A stretch of 64,000 bases of DNA, taken from assembly GCA_038993745.2 (NCBI GenBank), contig CP160629.1, positions 930,001 through 994,000 on the forward strand, read 5' to 3'. Both the position numbers and the translations under genes were made by a program. This document shows, piece after piece, positions 18,211 through 25,889 of this stretch. Positions within the stretch are counted from its first letter, which is position 1, and every line of letters begins with the position of its first letter. Under the pieces are notes generated by a model that saw only the letters and a list, made by a program, of their open reading frames with translations, did not search any database and was not told the origin of the DNA. Origin of the DNA: Aliivibrio fischeri (GTDB lineage: Bacteria; Pseudomonadota; Gammaproteobacteria; Enterobacterales; Vibrionaceae).

Positions 18211-18669
18211 AAGCTAAGAAATTAATTAAATGATTTCCCGAGTCTACCTAGAATGGTTGATTTTTGTCATACCAAAGGTAATAGATATTGGTTAATTAAG
18301 TAAAATATTTGAGGTGGCTACACCTAAGTATAATCGTTACTTAGTGATTAAATAATGAGTCATTTGCGTACTATATGACACATGCAATTAAAGCCGTCGT
18401 TTTAAGTTCTCTAGATTATTGATGCGAATAATAGGCTTAATCACATCATGTTTTGATTTGAATACTTCTACATTTGATACATTTTGCTTGTGAATGAGAT
18501 TTTGATGACATAATTAAGATTATGTAGTTGTAAAAGATGGGTGGGTCAATATACACTCGCCATTTATTGTTACTGATATTGATTGTTTAGTTGTTCGATT
18601 AAGGCTAGAAATGAAGTTATAAATGCTCATTTGTTTCTTATACCGAAGGCTAACTATGAAGGGTTCATT
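18211..18669. other. Intergenic region upstream of the Kiwa genes
   Basis: AT-rich spacer between divergent genes. It holds the promoters of the chemoreceptor (-) and of kwaA (+), but no confident promoter or operator was picked out. The kwaA frame is open from 18583, where an in-frame TTG follows a TGA at 18580, so the first 87 bases of that frame are counted here as probable leader. Confidence 0.4.
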
Positions 18670-19248
18670 TTGGGAACGAAAGAACAATCTCAGTTGTATG
18701 TGCTTTCATTGTATTTTCTGTTTTTAATGATTGCTGTTTTAACCTTCCGAGTTGAAGCATTTACAAATTTATACGAATGGAATTTTAATAAGTTTAGAAT
18801 TGAAGATTTACTTTTTGCATTATCACTCGTTTTGATGGCTATATGTGAATACTTACGTAGGCAGTTTGAACGATATCTTTCTGGTGGCGTTGGCGATACC
18901 CTAACTGTCATTGAATGTCGAGGGGAAGATTATGAAAACCTTACATTTTTAGCTACATATATCATACCGTTTGCTGGTATGAGTTTTGATACTATAAATA
19001 AGGTCGTTGCTTATGTTTTATTGCTAGTTGTAATTGGGGTGATATTTATTAAAACTGAAAAATATTATGCAAATCCGACGCTTGCAATATTTGGATATCG
19101 ATTATACAAAGCTGATCTTTCTGATTCTAATTCTTTTTATTCATCAATAATGGTTATTTCTAAGAGCGAACTCAATGCAGGTTCAAATGTACACTATAAG
19201 TTTCTTTCAGATTCAGTCTGTTTTGTTAGAGAGATAAATAATGAATAA
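18670..19248 (+). CDS. kwaA: Kiwa anti-phage membrane protein KwaA
   Basis: About 192 residues from a TTG start at 18670, chosen because GAAGGG lies 6 bases upstream; the frame is open back to another TTG at 18583. Four hydrophobic segments are visible (LYVLSLYFLFLMIAVLTF, DLLFALSLVLMAI, FLATYIIPFAGM and VVAYVLLLVVIGVIF), then a conserved-looking NPTLAIFGYRLYK stretch. This four-helix plan directly upstream of a DUF4868 gene is the Kiwa arrangement. KwaA is the membrane component that senses infection together with KwaB. It overlaps kwaB by 8 bases. Base composition is more AT-rich than neighbours, consistent with acquisition. The family call rests on recalled features plus context. Confidence 0.7.
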   Translation: MGTKEQSQLYVLSLYFLFLMIAVLTFRVEAFTNLYEWNFNKFRIEDLLFALSLVLMAICEYLRRQFERYLSGGVGDTLTVIECRGEDYENLTFLATYIIPFAGMSFDTINKVVAYVLLLVVIGVIFIKTEKYYANPTLAIFGYRLYKADLSDSNSFYSSIMVISKSELNAGSNVHYKFLSDSVCFVREINNE

Positions 19249-20191
19249 AGCAAAGGTTAAAAGTGATATTAAAGATGTTGTTAATAGTTGCACAGGAATT
19301 AAAGTTTTTTTCTTAGATAAATTTAATAACGTACTTGATTCAGATATAGATAATGCTGCTTTGCAAGATTACAAAATGAGATATGTTAATTTTTTAATTA
19401 AAACTTATATTGAAAATGTAGCATTCGATTGTATTCCTCTTTCACAAAATGATGGACGTTCACATACTTTATACTATTATGACTTTAACGATAGAATTGC
19501 TGAATTAGATGCTATTGATACTGCACATACTCTTCCTGCAAATAAAAAGATTGATATATATCCAATAAAGCATACAGGTCTTCAAGATGTGCATGCTGTG
19601 GTTGTTCGCCTAAAAAACAATAAAGGCGAATCAATGAGTTTCTATAATTTGGTGAGAGCCGTAAATCTGTTTAAACATGAATCTAAATTTATGGTTACCT
19701 TTAGTAACAATCGGATTATTCCTGTTAGTGAAGATGTAATTAGATTGAATACTGATTTTATTTTTGCACGCGTTAAAGATTATTATTTGATTAAAGAGCC
19801 GAGTAAATTTGAAAGGGACTTTGCGTTTGATAAAATAATTAGATCTAAAGCTAAAGATTTTATATCAGACCTTAGAGCTATGTCATTAATTGATTGTTCT
19901 GTTAAGTTCGAAAGTAAACTTGATAACGATTCGACTTTTGCGCGCAAGTTTGTAAAGGTATTTAAAGGCTCTGCTGTTGTAGAAAGTAATCTGACAAATC
20001 AGCAGTTGATTGACTTTGCAATAAATCACCCAGTGTTTAAAGAAAAGCTTAAATTAAATGCGGCTGGAGATAAATTTGATCTTAATAGTCTCGCTAGATG
20101 TGATAACTTTTTAAAATTGCTAGATGAAGAGTTTCTTGTTTCAGAGCTAACTAAACAGAACTACCATGCTAAAGTAAAAGATAGAGTATAA
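19241..20191 (+). CDS. kwaB: Kiwa anti-phage protein KwaB (DUF4868)
   Basis: A 316-residue soluble protein. The DUF4868 pattern is visible: a central strand-rich region (IDIYPIKHTGLQDVHAVVVR), KFMVTFSNNRIIPV, then DFIFARVKDYYLIKEPSKFE, and a C-terminus LDEEFLVSELTKQNYHA that resembles the family's terminal LLDDxxLxSxLTxxxY block. KwaB is the effector of Kiwa, reported to act on phage DNA replication and to interact with RecBCD-inhibiting phage proteins. It overlaps kwaA by 8 bases and is followed by a terminator. Codon use is AT-rich, unlike the flanking secDF. Confidence 0.75.
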   Translation: MNKAKVKSDIKDVVNSCTGIKVFFLDKFNNVLDSDIDNAALQDYKMRYVNFLIKTYIENVAFDCIPLSQNDGRSHTLYYYDFNDRIAELDAIDTAHTLPANKKIDIYPIKHTGLQDVHAVVVRLKNNKGESMSFYNLVRAVNLFKHESKFMVTFSNNRIIPVSEDVIRLNTDFIFARVKDYYLIKEPSKFERDFAFDKIIRSKAKDFISDLRAMSLIDCSVKFESKLDNDSTFARKFVKVFKGSAVVESNLTNQQLIDFAINHPVFKEKLKLNAAGDKFDLNSLARCDNFLKLLDEEFLVSELTKQNYHAKVKDRV

Positions 20192-20243
20192 AACCTCAAA
20201 TTTATTGTGATTTTATCTTGAATAGAACTTATTAAATTTTAAC

Positions 20244-20273
20244 AAAAAAGGGATCTAGCCTAAACCAGATCCC
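20244..20273 (-). terminator. Terminator of the vemP-secDF operon
   Basis: Stem GGGATCT/AGATCCC with a run of six U read on the minus strand, about 55 bases after the secF stop. Confidence 0.75.
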
Positions 20274-20281
20274 TCAACATC

Positions 20282-20305
20282 AAGCCGCATTCTCTGCGGC
20301 TTTTT
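20282..20305 (+). terminator. Terminator after kwaB
   Basis: Stem AAGCCGCA/TGCGGCTT followed by a T-run on the plus strand. It lies between the convergent kwaB and secF genes. Confidence 0.75.
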
Positions 20306-20328
20306 ACCATCTATCTAAACCGTAATTC

Positions 20329-21228
20329 TTACGGCTCTTCAGAAATCGGTTTTGGCTTGTAGTGCTCTGAGTTCAAACCAAAATACTCAGGTAAACTTGT
20401 ACCCACCGATATAGAAGACCAAGTACCTGTTACGATACCGATGAACATCGCAATCGCAAAGCCCTCTAGTGGACCGCCACCTAATAACCATAAAGAACCA
20501 ACAGTGATTAGAGTAGTACCTGATGTCACCATAGTACGAGAGAAGGTTGCAGCAACCGCCTCGTTATTGATCTCTTGGATAGATAACTCAGGCTTGGCAA
20601 TTAACAGCTCACGGATTCTATCTGCAATGATGATAGAGTCATTTAACGAGTAACCTAAAATCGCCAAAATAGCGGCTAGGGTGGTTAAGTTAAACTCCAT
20701 TTGAGTAGCAGCAAAGAAACCAAGTACAAACACGATATCGTGGGTTAGGGCAAACAGAGAGCCAGAAGCCAAACGCCATTCAAAACGGTAGCTTAAGTAC
20801 GCTAAGATAACCAAAACCGACACCAATAACGCCATGCCACCTTGTTCAGTTAGCTCTTGGCCTACTTGTGGACCTACGATACTGGTATTTAATACTTGAA
20901 CATCGGTATGCAGAGGAGCAAGTACCTCTGTCAGTGGTGGAAGTTCTGTACCATGTGGTGGAATCGCATAACGTAGAACCCAACGACCCGGCTCACCAGA
21001 GGCAATAACAGCAACATCTTGTTTAAAGCCTGCATCCAATAATGGCGCAATTTCACTGTTGGTGATTTTGCTATCTAGCTGAATTTCACTCACGATACCG
21101 CCAGTAAAGTCCAAGCCCCAGTTAAGGCCTTTGGTTGCGATCATCGTTAATGCGAAAATCATTAAACATACCGAAACCACACTCGTCATGTGACGCCATT
21201 TTGTTGCATTTTTCATATTTATAAACAT
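20329..21228 (-). CDS. secF: Protein translocase subunit SecF (SecDF2 paralogue)
   Basis: A 299-residue protein with an N-terminal transmembrane segment, a periplasmic domain, and five more segments ending with the family block AILAILGYSLNDSIIIADRIRE. SecF pairs with SecD to pull translocating proteins across the inner membrane using an ion gradient. It starts 3 bases after secD. The pair lacks yajC/tgt and sits behind a VemP-like gene, which marks it as the second Vibrio SecDF set rather than the housekeeping one. Confidence 0.92.
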   Translation of the reverse strand: MFINMKNATKWRHMTSVVSVCLMIFALTMIATKGLNWGLDFTGGIVSEIQLDSKITNSEIAPLLDAGFKQDVAVIASGEPGRWVLRYAIPPHGTELPPLTEVLAPLHTDVQVLNTSIVGPQVGQELTEQGGMALLVSVLVILAYLSYRFEWRLASGSLFALTHDIVFVLGFFAATQMEFNLTTLAAILAILGYSLNDSIIIADRIRELLIAKPELSIQEINNEAVAATFSRTMVTSGTTLITVGSLWLLGGGPLEGFAIAMFIGIVTGTWSSISVGTSLPEYFGLNSEHYKPKPISEEP

Positions 21229-21231
21229 AAC

Positions 21232-23055
21232 TTAAACCCTAACATCATGACGAGAATCACGACCCCAAACTAAATTGATAATGGCACGTGAAGCGAAGAT
21301 GCCGGTGAACATACTGGTTAATAGACCTAAGCCCAGTGTTAATGCAAAGCCTTGGATAGGGCCGTTACCTATGGTGTATAGAACCACAGCGGTAATCATG
21401 GTGGTGAAGTTGGCATCGAAAATGGTACCAAATGCACTACTAAAGCCTCTATCAATGGCTTGAGCCAATGTTCGACCTTCTTTCTGTTTATCTTTAATAC
21501 GTTCAAATATCAGTACGTTGGTATCAACCGCCATACCTACGGTCAGTACAAGACCTGCAATACCCGGAAGGGTAAGAACCGCACCCGGAATAAGAGCAAG
21601 CAGACCAAATAGCATTACCATGTTGCCAATAAGTGCAATGTTGGCAACCCAGCCTAAACGACGGTACCACACCGCCATAAATAGCAGCGTTAAACCAAGA
21701 CCAAGACCTAAAGCCGCAAAACCGTTTTGGATGTTTTCAGCACCTAGCGTTGGACCAATAGTACGTTCTTCAACGATGGTTACAGGCGCAGTTAATGAAC
21801 CAGCACGTAGAAGTAGAGCAAGTTCTTGAGATTCTTGAAGAGAACCAGAACCTGTGATTCTAAAGCGGCTGCCTAGCTGACTTTGAATTGTCGCAACACT
21901 GATGATTTGGTTACTTTGTTCTGTGTTACCTGCGCTATCACGGCTGTATTCGTTGTATGAGGTTGCCATTGGCTTGCCCACATTGTGACGAGAGAACTCA
22001 GACATGATTTTGCCGCCTGAACTATCAAGAACAATGTTTACTTCTGCCATGCCCATTTCACCAAGACTCGCACGAGCATCAACAATGTGATCACCCGTTA
22101 ATACTGGTTTTCTGCCTACACGAACTGGTTGGCCGTTTTGGTCAGGAATAACCATTGTGCTGCCAGTGCCTTGTTCTTTTACTGCGTAGAAAGCAAGACT
22201 TGCTGTCGCACCGATAACGTTTTTCGCCGCTGCTGGATCTTGAACTCCTGGAAGCTCGATACGAATGCGGTTTTCACCTTGACGTTGAACCAGTGCTTCG
22301 GTAATACCTAACTCTTCAATACGGCTACGCATGGTTTGAAGGTTTTGCTGTACGGTTAGATTACGTACGGCAATTTTTTCATCTTCTTTTAGCGTTAATT
22401 TAAGATCAAAACCGTCATCATTGGTGATTTGCCAAGTAGGGTAGTTTTTATGAATGAATTGACGAGCAGCGTGGCTTGCTTCTTCTGAAGGTAAGTGAAC
22501 CACTAGCGTATCGCTGTCTACTTTTTGTAAGCGAACTGAGCGAATGCGTTCTTCACGTAGTTCTTGTTTTAGCGAGTCAGCTAATTCGTTACGTTGTGCT
22601 TGGTAAACTTGGTTTACGTCTACATCCAGTAAGAATTGCACACCGCCACGTAAATCAAGACCGAGTTTGATTGGTTCAAAGCCCATGTTTTGCAGCCAAG
22701 CTGGTGCTGCTGGTGCAAGAGACAATGCTAATGTGGTGCCTTTTTGGCTTTCATCAATCACTGAACCAAGCACATCTTTAGCGGCAACTTGTTGTGCTTC
22801 ATCTTTCAAAATAACGATGGTTTTATCGCCTTTTTGTTCGATGCGTTTTACGTTAATGCCTTGCTCAGTCAAGGTGTTTTGTAGTGATACAACCGATGGA
22901 ATGTGTCCATCTTTGTTGGTGATTTGCACGGCGGCATCTTCACCATACCAAGTCGGGATCGCACTCAATAATAGAATAACAAGGGTCGTAATAAGTACGA
23001 TGTATTTCCATTTAGAATAATGGTTCAGTCGTTGTATTGGTTGTTTTCTTTGCAT
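21232..23055 (-). CDS. secD: Protein translocase subunit SecD (SecDF2 paralogue)
   Basis: A 607-residue protein with an N-terminal transmembrane segment, a large P1 periplasmic domain and a five-helix block containing VGMAVDTNVLIFERIKD, where the conserved Asp is needed for ion-driven export. Vibrios carry two SecDF sets using different ions; the second is switched on translationally through VemP. Here secD follows the vemP-like gene on the same strand after 130 bases, and its Shine-Dalgarno (GAGGTG, 23064-23069) lies inside predicted structures. That supports the SecDF2 assignment. Confidence 0.93.
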   Translation of the reverse strand: MQRKQPIQRLNHYSKWKYIVLITTLVILLLSAIPTWYGEDAAVQITNKDGHIPSVVSLQNTLTEQGINVKRIEQKGDKTIVILKDEAQQVAAKDVLGSVIDESQKGTTLALSLAPAAPAWLQNMGFEPIKLGLDLRGGVQFLLDVDVNQVYQAQRNELADSLKQELREERIRSVRLQKVDSDTLVVHLPSEEASHAARQFIHKNYPTWQITNDDGFDLKLTLKEDEKIAVRNLTVQQNLQTMRSRIEELGITEALVQRQGENRIRIELPGVQDPAAAKNVIGATASLAFYAVKEQGTGSTMVIPDQNGQPVRVGRKPVLTGDHIVDARASLGEMGMAEVNIVLDSSGGKIMSEFSRHNVGKPMATSYNEYSRDSAGNTEQSNQIISVATIQSQLGSRFRITGSGSLQESQELALLLRAGSLTAPVTIVEERTIGPTLGAENIQNGFAALGLGLGLTLLFMAVWYRRLGWVANIALIGNMVMLFGLLALIPGAVLTLPGIAGLVLTVGMAVDTNVLIFERIKDKQKEGRTLAQAIDRGFSSAFGTIFDANFTTMITAVVLYTIGNGPIQGFALTLGLGLLTSMFTGIFASRAIINLVWGRDSRHDVRV

Positions 23056-23188
23056 AATAATTTCACCTCACATACGACAATACGTATGCGAAAAAGTCAC
23101 AAATCTAGCTAGATCAAATGCTTATATAGATTGGTATAAGTACAGAAATAACTAAGTGATAAATCGATGGATTTTGAATGTGAAATTA
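23056..23188 (-). promoter_or_regulatory. Translational switch in the vemP-secD leader
   Basis: Two pairings bury the secD ribosome site. Locally, CGCATACG (23083-23090) pairs with CGTATGTG (23069-23076), and the stem can extend so that GAGG of the Shine-Dalgarno is fully paired (11 pairs including wobbles, loop TATTGT). At long range, TAATTTCAC, which starts at the vemP stop codon (23180-23188), is perfectly complementary to GTGAAATTA (23058-23066) just before the secD ATG. A ribosome stalled at the end of vemP would cover the first arm. This fits the known VemP mechanism. The middle of the leader contains a half-copy of the intergenic repeat. Confidence 0.7.
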
Positions 23189-23722
23189 AGCAGCAGGGAA
23201 CAGTCGATGACTGTAGAGGAGGTTACTTTCTTTCCAAGCAGAGACTCGAGAAACCGATGAATAGCTGTATAACGCCCAATCAACACTTGGTTTTGGTTTT
23301 TCTTGATAACCAATGGTTAATTGTTCAGCAGGGATAGCTGGGATCTCTAACGCTAATTCATAAACAGGAAAGACTTCTTCTGGCTCATGGCGTGCTAGGT
23401 TTGCCATACGCGATGAGTTACCTACACCAAGGTTTACATTATGGCCTTGAGAAGAGTTTTGAGAATGGGAAGAGAGCGTATTGCTTGGGGTGTCTGTGAC
23501 ATTACAAGTTAAGAAGTCAACTTGATGTGTTAATGACGGGTCTAAAGTAAGGTTCACTTGAATGGTAGAATGTTGCTCGATAGTGAAATCGGCAATCACG
23601 GTGTCACTGTTTTGCTGATATGAAGATGCCTGAGCAAGCGAACTTACCCCTAAGCATAAACAGATGATCAGTAATCGAAACAGTTGTACCACGAAAAATC
23701 CAATGATGTGACAATAGACCAT
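23186..23722 (-). CDS. vemP: VemP-like export-monitoring arrest peptide controlling secDF
   Basis: About 178 residues from ATG 23722 (a TTG at 23755 is in frame, and the true start may differ). An N-terminal hydrophobic segment ending AQASS is a signal peptide. The body is polar. The C-terminus reads SRVSAWKESNLLYSHRLFPAA and resembles the VemP arrest motif, in which a WKE-containing segment lies about 16 residues before the end. VemP stalls its own translation when export is slow or sodium is low, opening the downstream secDF2 ribosome site. Its position directly upstream of secD and the complementary leader arms support the call. The arrest motif is matched from memory. Confidence 0.75.
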   Translation of the reverse strand: MVYCHIIGFFVVQLFRLLIICLCLGVSSLAQASSYQQNSDTVIADFTIEQHSTIQVNLTLDPSLTHQVDFLTCNVTDTPSNTLSSHSQNSSQGHNVNLGVGNSSRMANLARHEPEEVFPVYELALEIPAIPAEQLTIGYQEKPKPSVDWALYSYSSVSRVSAWKESNLLYSHRLFPAA

Positions 23723-23808
23723 CGCATCGTATTCGATGAATGGCCTTACTGGCAAGTGAAATTAATGGATTAATAAAAATTGATGTAATTTTTGTTGTTT
23801 ATTTCGCT

Positions 23809-24714
23809 TTATTTTCTTGCCGCATTCTTTGATTCAAAGCGTTCAAGTACATGATCAATAAAGGCTCTTAATCGTTTTGGTAGCAATTTATTTTGAGGGA
23901 ACACCAAGCTAATAGCCACTCGTGGTAAATCCCAATCAGGCAAAATTCGTATTAACTCTCCATTGTTAATGTGCTCACGACAGATGAATTCAGGTAATGA
24001 AGCTATGCCTAAGCCACTCAAGCAGGCGGATTTACAAGCAGTAACTGTATTGACTTTTAAGCGGTAGGGTAAGTTAACTCGAATCGCTTTATCGACCTGA
24101 TTAAAGTAAAGGTTAGGCACTTTAACTGCGTTCACCACTCGGATTTGATGATGAGGCGCTTGGAGATCTTCAGGGGTTTGAATATACCCATAGTTATTTA
24201 AATACTCAGGACTCGCAACAATAATGCGCTCAGAAAAATCAATGGTTCTGGCCACTAATGAAGAGTCGTTGATTTCCCCAATTTGTACGTAAAGATCAAT
24301 ATTATCGCCAATGATATCCACTTCACGGTTGGTCATTTCAAGGTTAATCGATACCTCTGGATAATGTTTTAAAAAGCTATTGATGTAATCAGACATGACG
24401 TTATGTCCAATTTCTACTGGCATGGCTAAATTGAGATGACCACGAATGAGGTTTTGGTTTGCGGTGAGCTCTAACTCGGTTTGTTGCATGATATCGAGCA
24501 CTTTTACGCTGGCTTGATAAAAGATTTCCCCTTCTTGAGTTAGGCCTAATTTTCGTGTTGAACGAGTGATGAGCTTCACACCTAGGTGTTCTTCGAGCTC
24601 AGCTAATTTTCGGCTTACTGTTGATTTTGTCATTCCGAGATTCGTTGCAGCTTGAGTAAAGCTACCAGAATCAACAACTTGGTTTAATAGTGTGATGTTA
24701 TTTAAATCCATCAT
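23809..24714 (-). CDS. LysR-family transcriptional regulator
   Basis: A 301-residue LysR-type regulator. The N-terminal winged helix-turn-helix (FTQAATNLGMTKSTVSRKLAELEEHLGVKLITRSTRK) is followed by an effector-binding domain. It is transcribed divergently from the EmrAB-type pump with 132 bases between the starts, the usual layout for control of a neighbouring efflux operon. The ligand is unknown. The start lies in MMDLNNITLLNQV; either of the two initial Met codons is possible. Confidence 0.88.
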   Translation of the reverse strand: MMDLNNITLLNQVVDSGSFTQAATNLGMTKSTVSRKLAELEEHLGVKLITRSTRKLGLTQEGEIFYQASVKVLDIMQQTELELTANQNLIRGHLNLAMPVEIGHNVMSDYINSFLKHYPEVSINLEMTNREVDIIGDNIDLYVQIGEINDSSLVARTIDFSERIIVASPEYLNNYGYIQTPEDLQAPHHQIRVVNAVKVPNLYFNQVDKAIRVNLPYRLKVNTVTACKSACLSGLGIASLPEFICREHINNGELIRILPDWDLPRVAISLVFPQNKLLPKRLRAFIDHVLERFESKNAARK

Positions 24715-24846
24715 AAGGGCGTAACCTAATCATTAGTAAGAATTATGCAACAGTGTTTCCTTTTTTTCCTATCTAATCAATTAATCTTTTAGTTTTATAC
24801 TCTGTATCCACAATATTAGAATTTTATAAAGATAGGTAAAGCCTCA

Positions 24847-25887
24847 GTGACTGAATTAAAAAAGAAGAAAAATAAAGCACCGTTAATCGCAACAGTCATT
24901 TTTATTTTATGTGGCGCCTTGGGTGCAGGTTATTGGTATGGCTACGGTCAGTATTTCCAATCAACGGATAATGCGTACCTTCAAGGCGATATCACAACAA
25001 TTAGCTCAAAAGTAGGTGGTTATATTCAACAAACCTTAGTTGAAGATAATCAGAAAGTAAAAGCAGGGGATTTATTAGCAACCATTGATGATCGTGATTT
25101 CTTGGCTGAACAAGAAAAAGCGGAAGCCAATGTTGCTGTTAATGCGGCGGCAATTACGAATTTAAATGCTGAGCTGAAACTGCAAACGATACGAATTCGT
25201 CAATCTGCAAGCCAAATTGAGTCGGCACAGGCGGATCTTGAGCGTGCTCAACAACAAGTAAAACGTACAAAAGCGTTAATTAAAAAGAATTACTCTTCAC
25301 AGGATGAATTGGATAATAACGTTTCACATTTGAAAGTGGCGATTGCGAATCTAGATGCAGCAAAAGCGAATTACCAAGCATCGAAAGAGCAAATCAACGT
25401 AATTGAAAGCCAAATCGGTCAAGCAAATGCAATGCTAAACCAAGCAAAAACAGCGTTAGACCAAGCGAATTTGAATTTATCTTATACTAAGATTTATGCG
25501 CCAATTGATGGCATCGTTGGTAAACGCAGTTTACGTGAAGGTTTATTAGTTCAAGCGGGAATGCCACTACTTAGCCTAGTTCCAACCAAAGAAGTGTGGA
25601 TTGAAGCGAACTTTAAAGAAACACAGTTAGAAAAAATTCATCATGGTCAAAAAGTGTTTGTTGATCTTGATGCTTATCCTGATCTGCATCTAAAAGGGAT
25701 TGTAGAAAGCTTCTCGCCAGCAACTGGTGCTAAATTTGCACTTCTGCCACCAGAGAACGCAACGGGTAACTTTACTAAAATTGTGCAACGTGTGCCGGTT
25801 AAGATCAGCATTTTAAATACTGATTTACTGGATGGTAAATTGATCCCGGGTCTGTCTGTTGTTGCGACTGTTGATACCCGAGGTTAA
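24847..25887 (+). CDS. HlyD-family periplasmic adaptor of an EmrAB/VceAB-type multidrug pump
   Basis: A 346-residue membrane-fusion protein from a GTG start at 24847 behind GGTAAAG. It has a short cytoplasmic Lys-rich N-terminus, one transmembrane segment (residues 12-30), a split biotinyl-lipoyl motif (STDNAYLQGDITTISSKVGG and YAPIDGIVGKRSLREG) and a long coiled coil between. It links the inner-membrane transporter encoded 2 bases downstream to an outer-membrane channel, which is not in this window. It is probably controlled by the divergent LysR gene. Confidence 0.87.
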   Translation: MTELKKKKNKAPLIATVIFILCGALGAGYWYGYGQYFQSTDNAYLQGDITTISSKVGGYIQQTLVEDNQKVKAGDLLATIDDRDFLAEQEKAEANVAVNAAAITNLNAELKLQTIRIRQSASQIESAQADLERAQQQVKRTKALIKKNYSSQDELDNNVSHLKVAIANLDAAKANYQASKEQINVIESQIGQANAMLNQAKTALDQANLNLSYTKIYAPIDGIVGKRSLREGLLVQAGMPLLSLVPTKEVWIEANFKETQLEKIHHGQKVFVDLDAYPDLHLKGIVESFSPATGAKFALLPPENATGNFTKIVQRVPVKISILNTDLLDGKLIPGLSVVATVDTRG

Positions 25888-25889
25888 GC

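Noticed and set aside
17000..18460. Direct repeats TTTTGATTTGAATA near 17011 and 18453 as attachment sites of an island carrying the Kiwa genes
   Set aside because: The match is short and AT-rich and the interval excludes the Kiwa genes, so it is probably coincidence.
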